Of a DNA stretch of 40,594 bases, positions 11,082 to 23,396 are shown one piece after another; the stretch's first letter is position 1, and every line of letters starts with the position of its first letter. The DNA is from Apiotrichum sp. Y4204 (Eukaryota > Basidiomycota > Tremellomycetes > Trichosporonales > Trichosporonaceae): NCBI GenBank assembly GCA_025531455.1, contig JAMYHL010000144.1, forward strand, positions 1-40,594, in the 5' to 3' direction. Made by a program: the position numbers and the translations under genes. The notes below the pieces were generated by a model. That model ran no database searches. It saw only the letters and a list, made by a program, of their open reading frames with translations, and had not been told where the DNA came from.

Positions 11082-14000
11082 TCAGTCTTTCATGGTCAGG
11101 CCGATTCCGAGTCCTGTCAAGGGGCCCATGCCTTGGGTGCGCGACGCTGCCACGGAATTCAAAGTAGCGTTGGCCTGCTCGAGTGATATAGTCGCTTGAG
11201 GGGGAGAGCGGTCCGCAACAATGAAGGGATGCTCAAGAAGAGCTGCAGCCGTCGGTCGCGCGTCGTGGTTGATTTCAAATGTACGTTGCAGGAAGTCGGC
11301 AGCTTCTGCAGAGATGTCACCGGGTGTCTCAGGCCGCGCCGATGACCCCAGCTGTATTGTCAGCTCAGAGGTGTAACATGAGCCTTACCCTGAAGATAGC
11401 TTGCATTTGGGACAAATCCGCCCATGGGTGTGTTCCAGTCACCATTTCCACGACCAAACATCCGACGCTCCAAATATCTGCCTTGGATGTATAGCTGGTT
11501 TGCTTGACAACTTCTGGTGCCATCCAGAAAACGGAACCTTGGAGGGACGGTCGGTTCGCCCGCATTCCACTGATTAAACCTCCCTTGTTAGTGGACAATC
11601 GTTGGCAGAGAAGATCAAATGCGTACTTGTTTCTGCCTTCTTTGAGATTCCAAAATCTGAGATCTTGATGCCGCCCTTGTTATCCACCAAAATATTAGCG
11701 CCTTTGATGTCGCGATGGATAATTTCACGCTCGTGAAGGTAGTTTAGACCTGTAAGAATTTGTCGCACGAAGTTGCGCACAAGCAATTCTTCAAAGGCGC
11801 CATAATTGCTGAGTAGGGCGGCGACGGAGCCACCTGGAACATACTCTAAGAAAATATAGAGGTTGTTGCCATCGCTTGCGGAATCTTTGAAAGTCAACCA
11901 ATGCTCCGGCTGTGGGGATGTCGGCACATACCCAAATACTGGACAATATTAGGATGCTGAAGTTCCTTGAGAAGTGCAATCTCCCTTTCCAAAGCTTGCA
12001 CCATGTTCGTCTTTCGTTCTTCATTTCGGACGTCACTGGAGGGCAATTCCACCTGCTTCACAGCCATGAGCAGACCGGACTGGGCGTCCATGCCGAGAAA
12101 AACGGATCCGAATGACCCTGCCCCGATCAGGGCGCCTTTGATCCATTTAATATTGCGTTTCGCTGAGAGTTTCAGCCATGAAACGCCTGACGAAAATCGA
12201 AAAACTCACAGCCGGTTGATGTGAAGGCACGGGTTTGCTCCTTGCTGTCATCATCCCGTGAATCATCAGAGTCGTAATCGTCAGATTCTAATTCAGAGTC
12301 CGTGCTGTCATCATCGCTCTCGGCAGGCGAGAGGATATGTTGCTGAACTATGTCGTCGGCATTCGCCATACTGGTGCGACGATTTTCCACATCGGCCGTG
12401 ATCTCATCCACTGTCAGAAGGCTCGCACTGTCGCTCTTATCTTTGCTGTGACGTATGGTCGACAGAACGCTGATTCTGCTCAAGGTTGAGCCACCGGAGC
12501 CTCGTCGTCCAGAGCGTAGTCCGCTCCGAATTGCGGATGGCGCCGGAGAGTATTCTTGCAATGAGTCCACAAGACTTGCACCGGTGGATTCAAATGGAGG
12601 TAGTAGAGGTGGATGATTCCCAACAGCAACTCTGCTGTCCTCACTCGGTGGTGTTCGCACAGGAGCTTCATGTGAAGTTTCCACTTCTTCGGGGATAGCA
12701 GCTGGTGTCGTGGAGGAAGACACGGTCCGCGTTGAAGGGGGCCGCCCGCGGCGGCTCGGACTTGCCACGCTTTCGAGACTTGCAGAGAATGGCGAAGCCG
12801 GTTCCAAGTCGGTGAGAGTGTGAGGACCAATCATAGGCCTGTCCCCTTGACCTAAGGACAGCCGGAGCATACTCTGGCGCACTGTCTTCTCCAGATCGCG
12901 TTTTCGGGCGGCAGGGAAGTATTCAGAGAGATGGTTGGAGATGAGCTCGCTGGGTGGGCGGTGTCCAAAAAAGTTGTACATCCGCTTAGTCCGTGATGTG
13001 CCAGTCCCACTGGATGGAGAGCGCGTGGAGTTGGATGATGGCGAAGGATCTATCGCTCCCGGAACACCGAGGCCGGACAGGATAGACACTGTGCTCGCTC
13101 TATTCTTGTTTGACGATTTTGTTGTTGCCAACTCTTGCGACCAACTGTGTTCAGATTGAGTTCCGAGGCGAGGTACACCACCAAAGTGGGAGGGTGAATT
13201 CGGCGACAAGGGGGCAGGGGGCAGCTCTCGCCCCAAGAAAATGTCCATGTTTTTTCGGTTGACAAAGTTGGAGACTCGTCGCAGGATGAGGCCTCGCTCA
13301 CGTAGCACGGCTGGGTCATGGTGATTCGCTGACCGGGGAGTGCGATGATGACAGATGTCCAGAAGGTCTGCCTCTGAAAGGGGTCGATCTGTTGTCAGTT
13401 TCTTTCAATCGATGCAACACGTACCGTCTTCCCCTGGATCTCCCTTCACGAACACGCTCCACCCATCGACTTCCAAATGATCGTTGTCTCCATCACCATC
13501 GCTGCTGAGATTGGTGAGGCTACCGGTGTTCCATTTGCCGAACTTCTTCAAAACAGTTTCCAAAACATCAACCCCGCTTGTGCAACTGGAAACGTTCACA
13601 GTTTTCGTAGTTCCATCTTCGGAATTGACAAACTTGACAACCTGTCGAAGAAGGTGTTCAAGGGTCGGTTGGCGAGAAGTCGCATCGAGGTTGTTTGTGG
13701 CCCCTCCAGACATTAAGTGTCCGCTGTATGATTTTGGCACGGTTCGTCGGAGGCTGTCAGAATGCGCCGCAGAACTTGATTCTTTGCGTCCTATTGTAGC
13801 CGCAAACGGGTGCGTCGGGCCTGGTGTGCCATCACGGGGTCCATTGTGCTGATTGGGACTAACCAGCTTGGAGTCGGGGTAGCGGCTGATGGCTTGTCTA
13901 CGGTCTGCAACCTTGACTCCTGAAGGCACGTCAGGTCGAGGAGCTACCCGCCAGGATGTCTCGTCGCTTGCCGGTTTAGGCTTCGAGGAAAAAGCTGAGG

Positions 14001-14811
14001 GATAGTCATTGGCTGGACTTGGAGATCGCCGAGCATCGCGGGATTGCGGAAGACGAAGAGCAGAGGGCTCGTACGGTGACGGCCCTTGGTTGGCGATGGC
14101 GTCCTGCATGGATGACATGTGTAAGTTCTTGGGCAGACTTTGAGGTTGCATTGACTTGGGCGTAACGGAACGTGACGTTGGTGACCCTCCCGGTTTGTCG
14201 GAAGACAGTCCTTCAACGGAAGGAGGAGGGTTGGGTCTATGCAAGTTCAAAGGAGGTGGTCGTGAGGATTGTAGCCTCTTTGACACGAGAGTAGTAGCTG
14301 CCAGTCGCTTCTGAACCTGCAACCCTCTAGCCTCTTGCTCTGAAGGCGTTGCGTAGCCGTCAACTGGGTCCACAGCAATGGGGAGTATCCGTGGTGTAGC
14401 TGGTGACACCCGCGCTGCTCGCTTCCGCAGGTCGCGGACTCCCCCCAGAAGCTTCACGCGGTCACCAATTTTGGTGATGCCGATCTCTTTCAAGCTAGAC
14501 ATATCAAGGTCGAGAAGCACCTTGCCATCTATGTCGTTCTGCCGAAACAGAGCGATGTATTGATCACACTTATAGAGGTTGAGAAACGACGCGATCTCTG
14601 ACTGTCCCCATTGTCGTACTTGAGCTGCAAAGGCAAGACCGGCTGGCGTACGAAGTAGTGGAGGAGTTGCTGACCGATGCTGGCCGGACAGCTTGTTTCC
14701 CTGTACATCTGAGACGGCATTTAGCGGTGTCATAAGAGTGTCGACCGATCCCGCTGCGAATGCCGATGAAGTTGGCGTCGTAAGTGATGATTCATCAGAG
14801 TGGTGCGGCAT
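11082..14811 (-). CDS. STE11: MAP kinase kinase kinase STE11 (6 exons, 1171 aa)
   Basis: MAPKKK of the pheromone-response cascade, acting below STE20 and above STE7. Exons in transcript order: 14811-13425, 13388-12210, 12162-11932, 11884-11627, 11579-11389, 11351-11082 (3516 nt, in frame). Visible: SAM domain at about 62-130 ([26 protein letters not shown]); Ras-association-like region at about 380-480 ([26 protein letters not shown]); long Ser-rich and acidic linker; kinase domain from about 860 with GAGSFGSV, the VAIK-type lysine in [19 protein letters not shown] and [13 protein letters not shown]. The SAM-RA-kinase order is that of fungal Ste11/Byr2. The start is the ATG at 14811, giving [11 protein letters not shown]11 is part of the MAT locus in Cryptococcus neoformans. 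The acceptor at 11580 was chosen because it keeps the frame. Confidence 0.93.
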
Positions 14812-15626
14812 GGTCGATATGGGCCCAGAGTGGTGGTGTACACCGCACGTGGATTTGACGATTGTGATGCGCAATGGTGTGGATATGGGGTGAGGAGAAT
14901 GGATATATCGCAAGGATGTCGATGTCGAGATGGAAAGCAGACAAAGAGTTCTAAAGCAGTGGTCGAAGGTGACGGTTGTATGTGGAAGACGAGGTAAACC
15001 AGTTCGCCCGTTGGTGCAGATGGCCAGACAGGAGGCTGTGATGAGTGATCAGTGATGGTTAACATGTTTGCATGAATGCATGAAACCCACACTGCACCAT
15101 GACCCAGTCCAGCCCAGTTCTCACTGTGCACTACTGTGCTACTGCCGCGCGCGTCGCGCAGTAGAGGACTTGCTGCATGCAGTACGCTGATCGTACGCTG
15201 ACAACAAGGCACCTCCGCCACGCGAACGGAGAGGAGGCGCTAGGCGTGAGGCGCTAGGGAGCTACGGGGGTATAGGGTACAGCTGATGGGATGGGTATCC
15301 GCAGATTACGTATCATGGCTTTATTCTGGTTGACAGGTCACGTGCGAGCTTTGTCACGGTACTTGTTTCGGTCATGACGTCATTCGTCGTACCGTCGTGC
15401 AGTCGCATTTCTGTATATTCTGTACTTTCGGCATCGGCTCATCTCTGTACTTTCGCGGCTCCGATCCGTCGCCCGTCTCTCGACGCTAGCAAAACGCTCT
15501 TGATCGCGCAGTTCACTACTACGACTGTTGACAGCAAACGTTACGGCTGGCGTAGGGTTCCAACAGTTGCGCTTTGCAGCAGACTTCATTCAGCTAACAT
15601 ACATCTCATGAAACAACCAACTAATC
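14812..15626. other. Intergenic region upstream of STE11
   Basis: About 0.8 kb between the STE11 start and the IKS1 stop, with no supported gene. It holds an ACAAAG hexamer at 14941-14946, about 130 bp upstream of the STE11 ATG, a GTCACGTG box at 15337-15344 and a full CRE palindrome TGACGTCA at 15375-15382. A GC-rich stretch of alternating CG lies near 15144-15160. Confidence 0.55.
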
Positions 15627-17856
15627 TCAATTCAGTCTCACAAACCACCCAACTATACTTAGGTGCACCACAAGGAAACTAATACTGACCCATGAAAAGG
15701 GGTCCGGCTCTCGTTCTAGACCCACTAGTGCCATGACAGTAAGCAAGATCACGGCTGTCACAGGAAGAGGAGCGTTGATGACTCGTGACTGTAATGACAA
15801 AATCTGGCCTCGTCAATCGCGGCAACACACAATACTTCGGAGTCCTCAAACACAACTGTACCTTTGCTGAAAAAATCACCAATACAATTGACTTTGAATG
15901 ACGTTCAACGAATGAACAGTGGGATCTTGAGGGAATAGCTGGTTCAGGTTGAAGGGGTGAGGGTAGCGCCAAGATGGAACGGACAGGCGACTCGGACTGT
16001 TTGTCTTTTGGCTGATGCCATATCAGTGCTGCTAAGTCAGGAGAAGAACAACGTACAGTTCGGTATGTAGTAGACGACGGCGCGTCCTTTGCCTTGGCTC
16101 GCTTGCCCCACAAGCGGCTAGCAAGACCAGCTGAGCGTCTGCCTTGCAAAGCCACTTTGACGCGTTCGGCGCTGGGACGCTGTTCTGGAGTCAAGTGCAG
16201 AAGTCTTTCAAGCATAAGGAGAAGATTTCTTGGAATATGTCGCCTCTCAAAGGTTTGAATAATGTCGGGTGTTGCAACAAAACCTTGATACCTCAGAATC
16301 TCTGAATGAAGAGCGGTGAAATCTTCGGTGAATTGATAGGGTAACTGAAGAAACATCATCTTGTGAAGAATCATTCCTGGAACGTGAGCGGTACAGCTGC
16401 ACGTGGGACTCACCAAGAGACCACATATCGGCATGGGAATCTGATGGCCTCCAGTTGCCGGTCGCATCCATCACGATGGTTTCAGGGGCCTGCCAAAATT
16501 AGAGCCCTTGCACCCGGACAGGAGATATACCATGTATTCCATCGTTCCTGTATGACCAGTTCGGTCACGCTTCCCTCGCAGCATCTCTTCGGAAGTGCCA
16601 AAGTCCGAAAGCAACGCCTTCGGTCTCCCTATTAGCAACCAATGCGCGATGTCCGGCTTACATCACTTGACCGTCTTCCCAATGGAGTAGAACGTTTGAA
16701 CACTTGAGGTCCAGATGCAGGATGGAGTTGGAATGCTTCGGTCAGCGAAAACGTGCACAAAGTAGACGCTCACCAAAAATGAAAGCCCTTCTACGATGTC
16801 GCCAAAGAGATGAAGAATCTCTTCAACGCTTAGGAGCAGAACACCCCGGTTCTCAGTCTTCGGACCAGTCAAGCCACTCTTGCGGCGTAGTTTAAATGCC
16901 TTGATTCGTTCAGCTTTGGGGAGCAAGTCGATATCCTCAGTAACCGCAATATCCCCCGCGTTCAAAGGTGGTTCTGTCGAACTTGTATGACTTCGACTCA
17001 ACAGAAAGGCATCCAAGTTACCCGCCGAGGCGTACATCATCAGCACATGAAGCGCCATAATGGGTGGCCCAAAAGATGAAAATCGAGTTTCGTCGAGCCA
17101 AGAATGGTAGTACGGAATGATATTCGGATGTCTGAGCGTTTCCAACAGGCGCACCTCACGCAACATCTTTACAAGATATGGTTGTGAGGTCCCCACTGCA
17201 ATTTTTTTTACAGCATAAGTTCCTGAACATCAGCTATACCCCTCAGTGTTATCTTACCCAGGACATTCCCACTGATAATATGAGTTGCCATGTAAACGCT
17301 TCCCTCGGCGCCAATGCCCAGGCGTCTCTCCTCGCGGAAGAAGCGTTTATAGTATCCCATTGCTGGCACATCATCGCCCTCAGTGACGTGACTCTGTAGC
17401 CCGTCTCTGGATGACGGCGACTGTGATCTTGAATGTTGTTCTCGGCGTACAGACGGAGGAGTGCCCGGTCGACTCAACTCGTGAGCCCTCTCCAGAACGC
17501 GAAAATAACTAGATTCGCCGGGGTCTTCCCTACGATGATTCGAATCGTTCAAGTTTGTAATAACCGGAGTCCAAGGTCGGCCGCACAGAGGACATGGAGT
17601 TGTTGAGCTAGCAGCCCCAGGAAGTAGAGAAGCATCAGATGTCACGGCGGAATGGGAGCGACGTGAAGGATCGTTGACTCTGTCATCGATGTGGGGGTGA
17701 GGGACCACCTGAATAGCGTGTGAGGGGGGATGGTAGACAATAAGCTGGTTGGACGTCTCGCTACGGAAGATTAGCAGTGGTGTACCATGGGGACAACACA
17801 CACCCGATAGGAGTCCATGAATCTCCCAAGGACGAAGAGTGAGCCTGGCCGTCCAT
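15627..17856 (-). CDS. IKS1: IKS1-type serine/threonine kinase (9 exons, 631 aa)
   Basis: Protein kinase of the fungal IKS1 family; its substrates are poorly known. Exons in transcript order: 17856-17804, 17760-17258, 17222-16774, 16735-16662, 16624-16531, 16489-16414, 16376-16057, 16011-15862, 15803-15627 (1896 nt, in frame). Visible: QLIVYHPPSHAIQVV at 23-37, a CPLCGRPW zinc-type pair (C74, C77), glycine loop GIGAEGSV near 164-171, YAVKKIAV lysine, catalytic loop HLDLKCSN with D344, DFG at 367-369, MEYMAPE. The last two exons encode a hydrophobic tail: about 584-602 and 609-628 look like membrane helices. The catalytic loop has HLD rather than HRD. The family assignment rests on the N-terminal motif, the CPLCGRPW pair and the long insert in the kinase N-lobe. 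IKS1 is a MAT-locus gene in Cryptococcus neoformans. Confidence 0.88.
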
Positions 17857-18157
17857 TGAACAGGGGCGATTGAGAACAATAGTTGGAGAGGGAAGGTAGG
17901 AGATGGAAACGTTGGCGCAAGGCGCTCCAAGAAGAGAAGGAAAGAGTGGATTCAGAACGTTGAAAGATGCTATGCTGGACTTGTAGGCGGCAATTGTCCC
18001 ATGTCAGACGTTGATCCGGTGAGTTGCATCAGTTGGTCGATCGGTAACAACTCTGCCATGCTGCCAGTAACGGTTCACAGCTTTCACAGCGATCATAGTG
18101 AGCCCGCGAGCAGCTAGCTGCAGCTAGTACCTAGTACCTAGTGCATGCTTGACATGT

Positions 18158-18193
18158 GGGGGCCACAGGTGGGGGCGGGGGCCAGGGCGGGGG
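18158..18193 (+). other. Potential G-quadruplex cluster
   Basis: Five G-runs (lengths 5, 5, 5, 3 and 5) are separated by spacers of 8, 1, 3 and 1 bases. This satisfies the usual quadruplex pattern of four or more runs of at least three G with short loops. It lies about 300 bp upstream of the IKS1 start, on the strand opposite to that gene. A function is not shown. Confidence 0.6.
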
Positions 18194-18358
18194 CCAGCAT
18201 GGCCAGCCCCTAGCTTTCTGTTTAGTCGTAAGAGATTGTACAGTATATCTGTATGACTCATTAGCCTCCAATTTGGTCACGTGACGATGTGATTAGCATT
18301 CGGACCATCAGCGTATCAGCACCATGCACTGTACATGGTACAGCCGCAAGCCTGGCAG

Positions 18359-18405
18359 CATGGGATCATGGGATCATGGCCCACGGCCCACGGCCCACGG
18401 CCCAC
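18359..18405. repeat. Short tandem repeats (CATGGGAT x2, GGCCCAC x4)
   Basis: Two copies of CATGGGAT (18359-18374) are followed directly by four exact copies of the heptamer GGCCCAC (18378-18405). They lie in the intergenic region between IKS1 and the C2-MUN gene. Confidence 0.85.
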
Positions 18406-18487
18406 GGGATCAGGCGCGCGCCGCACGCCGTGCGCGGCCACGAGCGCCATGCGGCCATGCGACCATGCACCGGACACCACGTGTCGT

Positions 18488-18545
18488 CCGTTGTACCGTT
18501 ATACCGTTGTACCGTTGTACCGCGTACCGCATGTACCGTTGTTAC
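18488..18545. repeat. GTACCGTT-type degenerate tandem repeat
   Basis: About six copies of a GTACCGTT-like octamer with small changes (ATACCGTT, GTACCGC) run in tandem. The array does not overlap any gene. Confidence 0.8.
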
Positions 18546-19112
18546 ATATAACACATTGCAGTATGCGCTATGCACATTAACCAGAGCCCAGCGCCCAGCT
18601 TGACACCTACCGAGCACACCACGCTTTGCCCGCGCACCCCGATCACCGATGCACCGATTCGGCCAGTGGCCGGTGGCCACACCGATTACGCCCCCTGTTG
18701 TCGCCATCGTCATGGGGTGGTAGTCCGACTCATCATGACCTCTTCTCAATCACTTACCCAACCTCCAAACAAACCTTTACCACTCCTTTTATCATTCATT
18801 TTTTACACTCTCTCGCCAACGTCTAAGGACACCTCCCGTCGGTAATCGAACGCAAAGTTGCAGGTAGCATCGCATCTTGCGTTTCGACTCGACCGCATAC
18901 CACTGTTATCATACATCTCATCAACAACCACGACGACAAACAACAACAGCAACCAACAATCGATTGGTCCTCTAACTCCAACGTATCGACATCTTGGAAG
19001 CACTAGCTCAGCATTATTTGCAGCTCACACTGGCCATTGACTGTTTAGTTGTGGATCTGCCATTGCTCTGACTTGCTCCCTGTCCGTGACCCCAGCGCTG
19101 TTTTACACACAA

Positions 19113-22100
19113 ATGACAGAGTCAACGCAAGTTTGTCTCGAGTAAGTTTGCATGCGTCTGTCTATAAAAGTTTCTTGTGCTGACATACGTTAAATATTAG
19201 CTATGCGCTGCGCGTGGCGTGAGTTTGCCTTTTCCTTCATTCAGCATACTGGCTTTCGACTGGACGAAGTGACTGTTACTGATCCCCACTAGATGCTTGC
19301 AAGAGGTAATCGAGCAACGTAAGCGAATTGTAGCCACATCGTCCGCCGAGCCATCTTCGGCCACACCGACTGTCAAAGACACATCATCGACTTTCTCGTT
19401 TGATTTTGGCTCTCTGGTTGGACGCGATGCCGCGAAGTCTCCTCGGTATCCGGAAAAGTTCATCAAGATACTGGACGCTTCTCTTCAGAAAATCTTTATG
19501 GGGAAAGATCCCAAGTGCGCTTTCTGAGAAACTCGCTGCTGACTCGATAAGGTTTGCGGACCAACGCTTCCGTCGCTCGATTGCATTGTTTTGGTCCACG
19601 ACCTGGGCCGACAAGACTTTCCAAAGACAACTGAAGGAGTCGCGAAAATTAGAAGACCTCATTCTTGCTTTTGTTTCTGCCGCAACGAGGGCGCTAAAAA
19701 AGGAACTTCCCGACGATAGTTGGAAAGGGGAGCTGAATTCCCAAATTCTTGTGTTTCTGGATCTGCTGAATGATACCGTTGGATCCCTTGGATCTGTTGG
19801 GTCTGGGGCCACGGACTTGCGATCCCGCTTGAACACGTATCGAACCCGCCTTCACTCAGATCATTCGGACCATCGCTTAAGCTCTAGCCAGGTGCCCACG
19901 ACCTCTTCCGAAGACGATGTACATCGAGTTCCAACTTCCACTAAACACGAATCCCCAGTTCCCATTGACGTCCTTCGTCCGCTGCTAAATTTGTCGGAAC
20001 AAGAATTTACCGACCATTACGAGACCCTGCGACCTCTGTGCACCGTGGAAGCTGCTGTAGATGACACGAAAGTGAGTTTCTTTCCGGCCTTAACCGCTGA
20101 CCCGGCAAGGTACTACTTCAGCGTCTTAGCACTGAACACCCTCTCCCCTATGGGCCATCGGACTTCACGGATGAAGCGCTGTGGCAATCATATCGCACCA
20201 ATGAAATTGCTGCGCTGTCCGATCTGACTATGAGCTTGATGAAACTGGACACCAAGAGAGAACGCGAACGGTCTGATCAAGACAGTGCCCATGGCCTGGG
20301 TGCACTTTCTTTGGAAGGTCGCTCCCTGACATTCGTTCCCCCGGATCCACGCGCGTCCTACCGACAATTGCTGCGCATTTGCTTAGACTTCGACCTCCAA
20401 GTACTGCGCACACTTCCTGGTGATCAAGATGTGTCACTTGGAATTCTATCGGCGTCCCATACGGCCCTGCTCGCGGAATGTGCAATGCGATGGAGGATTC
20501 CATCGACATTTCATTCCTGGGTCTTTCTTGAAGCTATGGAAGAACATTACGAACAAGGTGAAGTTCCACCCGATTGTGTTTTCGAAGCCGTTGGAAGCGT
20601 AGCTCGTGCGTCGCAAGATCACCCAATTACAGAATGGGCTGTCTCAGACCAGCGCGGCTTAGAAAAGATCTTACTGCGTCGTAATGCTTTCTTCTTGGGC
20701 GACATTGAGGCGGCCCTCGAGTTTGGGTACCTGTCGCCGGAATTCCGCCAGGCAGTGGACCATTGGGTCGCTCTTGAAGTAGAGGATATGGATCACCCCG
20801 CATTACAACGAACCGAGCGAGCGATTGGTGACCGTCTCCGACAACAGGCGTACGCAAACTACATTGATGAAGCGAGCGAACGATATGCCCATGAAGGCGG
20901 ACAAAATCGCGCTTTCGCAATGGGGTTGGCCTCATGGATCGAATCAAATGGAGCCAAGCTGGACAAATGGTTCAAGGAACCCATCACACCGTGAGTCACA
21001 GTCCACAACCCATACATTAGTTGACACGTTCGTAGCGAGCTGGATATAGTATCCATTGTATTGCAGCAGTTTCTGTCATTGTGGATTCGTGATCTGGAAG
21101 GGGTCATGTCCACTTCTGACGGTAAAAACAAAGGCACTTCCGTCGACCTGTCCCTGGACTTGGAAGAATCTTTGAGCGTCTATCAGAAAGCACGAAAGCT
21201 ACAACGTATGGCGATTGCATTTGGAATGTGAGTCGCACTGCCGTCCCCATGCTGAACCGTCAGGGATGGGGCACAATTTACCCTCTCTACGATCTTCAGC
21301 CCACTCGTCTCGGCTTGGCTGGATGAAACTGCCGTGAAGATGCGACAATGGGCAGACAATGCCCTCGCTCTTGATAACGTATGTACATCTCCTTCGAGTT
21401 ATCACTCACCGTCTAATAGTTCACGCCTCTTACGGCAAACGGGCATTCATCGTCAGTAACCGATCTATTCGATTCCCTTCACAGTGCTATTCATTTTCTC
21501 TTAGACCTTGAATGGGATGATCCTGAGGAGATGGCCACATTTGCTACCCGATTAGCCAAGGTGCGGTAGGAACATTTCCAAACTGACTCTCTCAGATTAT
21601 CAGTTTATCTATTGCCGATTACTGCGCACGACTGGAGAGTCTTTTCACGGAGGAAATGCAGCAATCGGAGGTCGTTCCTGTTCAGCCTTCAGCAACACAA
21701 AAAGCTTGGATTGAAAAGGCAAAGAGCACGATCGCGCATCTTCAAGGTGATCGCAAAATTCAAGCGTTCTTCAATTTCACTGTAACAGTGGGTGATCACC
21801 ATCTGGGCTACTTGACTAATCTACAGTCTTGTGTCAAGTTGAACAACATCGACGCAGCGCGACACAAGCTCGATCGCCTCTATGAGGAAATGCGGGTCGA
21901 TGAATATGCTTCTATCGACGTAAACAAATCGGTTGCTCTTCCGGCCCATCAAACGTCGCTGTTCACCATCAAAATCGTTCTTGGAGAGGGCTTGATGCTT
22001 GAAGGAGGATCGCGGCCACCAGACTCGTTTGTGATTCTGTCTGATCAGGATGGTAATCGCTACATCAAGACTCGCACCATCTTCGACGATCAGGACCCTC

Positions 22101-23396
22101 GATGGGATGAGACAGTCGATATTCCCGTTCAAAGCACCTCCTGGTTCATGGTGACTGTCCGACATCGGAGCCTAACAGGCAAACACGACGTGCTGGGACG
22201 AGCATATCTGTGTCTCGATCCCACACAATATGTCGATCTGATCAGCAAAGACGTGTTGCTCCCCCTCAACACTAAGGGCCACGTTCTTCTGCGGATCAGC
22301 ATGGAAGGAGAACGGGACGACATCCAGTTTCATTTTGGCCGTGCATTTCGCTGGCTCAAGCGTACCGAATCTGATATGGTTCGCATGTTTGTTGACAAGG
22401 TAAGTGATGGTAGAAGGGTGGGAAGGGGGGAGAAGGATGGCGTGACAACTGCTAATGACAGATGACGCCTGTATTGCGAGATACACTCTCCCGAGCAGCT
22501 ATCAAATCAGTCCTCAAGTCCAACATAGGTGGCGGGTTGGACTACAACGACGCTTTGAGGATTTCGAACGACGCAATTGGACGTATTTCAGCGGCGTACC
22601 GAAATGCCGTTAGTGCTGCCCAAGGCGACTATACCATTCCTCCGCCCTCCTCGGAGATCTCAACGTCTAAGATTTCTCAAACCGTCAGACGAGGGCCAAC
22701 AGACGCTGAGATCGAATCGGCAATTCATCCTCTGTTTGATTATCTTGACACCAACAATCACACCCTTGCCTCGACCCTGTCGGCTGACACCATGCTAATG
22801 GTTATGTCCAAGCTCTGGAAGCAGATCTTGACCACCGTGGAGGCTCTCATCGTTCCGCCGTTGAGTGACAAACCCAGTCATATGCGAGCCTTGACCGACA
22901 GCGAACTTGACGTTGCTCTCCGCTGGCTCAAATTCCTGCGCGACTTCTTTTATGCTGGAGGTGATAACAGTGGTGTCCCCCTCAGCACGCTTCAGAACGC
23001 CAAGTTCAACGAGATCATGAGTGTCCGGATCTACTATGACTGGAGCACAGATGATCTGATGGAGGTACGTATTGCTCGATACTGATCAACACTAACCTCA
23101 ATCAGGAATGCATCAAAGGCTTCCAGAGTACATTGAAAAACAAGGCGTTGAAACCTAGCAAGTCTATCGTTGGACAGCGTAACCTGGGAACCATTCGAGC
23201 GCGCAAAACAATGAAGAGGGCCATGCCCCAAGCTGGTAATCACACCGAGCTCATTATGAAGATTCTGCGAATGAAGTGGGTAATCATTTGGATCATAGGG
23301 CTAACCATGCGCAGAGAAGGGACACAGGAATTTCTGGCGCAGCAGATTCAAACATTGAACGCGGTGAAGCTTGAGGACGCAGGCAGACGCAGATAA
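19113..23396 (+). CDS. C2 / Munc13-homology (MUN) domain protein, Git1-like (12 exons, 1246 aa)
   Basis: Large cytosolic protein of the fungal C2-MUN family, related to Munc13 priming factors and to S. pombe Git1, which acts in glucose/cAMP signalling; the role here is inferred. Exons: 19113-19141, 19201-19218, 19293-19514, 19552-20071, 20110-20990, 21036-21227, 21300-21378, 21420-21560, 21596-22399, 22462-23064, 23106-23275, 23315-23396 (3741 nt, in frame). Visible: N-terminal helical region; MHD1-like part around residues 560-720 (QQFLSLWIRDLEG, SAWLDETAVKMRQWADNAL); C2 domain at about 815-925 (DSFVILSDQDGN, KTRTIFDDQDPRWDETVDIP); MHD2-like part near 1000-1150 (TLASTLSADTMLMVMSKLW); basic C-terminus. 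Exon 2 is only 18 nt; without it the first exon does not join in frame. The start is the ATG at 19113. Whether this gene belongs to the P/R locus is unknown. Confidence 0.88.

Larger units (their letters stand above)
17857..19112. other. Divergent promoter region IKS1 / C2-MUN gene
   Basis: About 1.25 kb between two divergent genes, with no supported ORF. Contents in order: a G-run cluster (18158-18193), a GTCACGTGAC palindrome (18276-18285), CATGGGAT and GGCCCAC tandem units (18359-18405), and a GTACCGTT-like repeat array (18488-18545). The last 300 bp upstream of the plus-strand gene are CA- and CT-rich, as expected of a leader. Confidence 0.6.

Noticed and set aside
15374..15682. 102-codon plus-strand frame antisense to the IKS1 3' end
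   Set aside because: It overlaps the well-supported last IKS1 exon on the other strand and has no recognisable domain.
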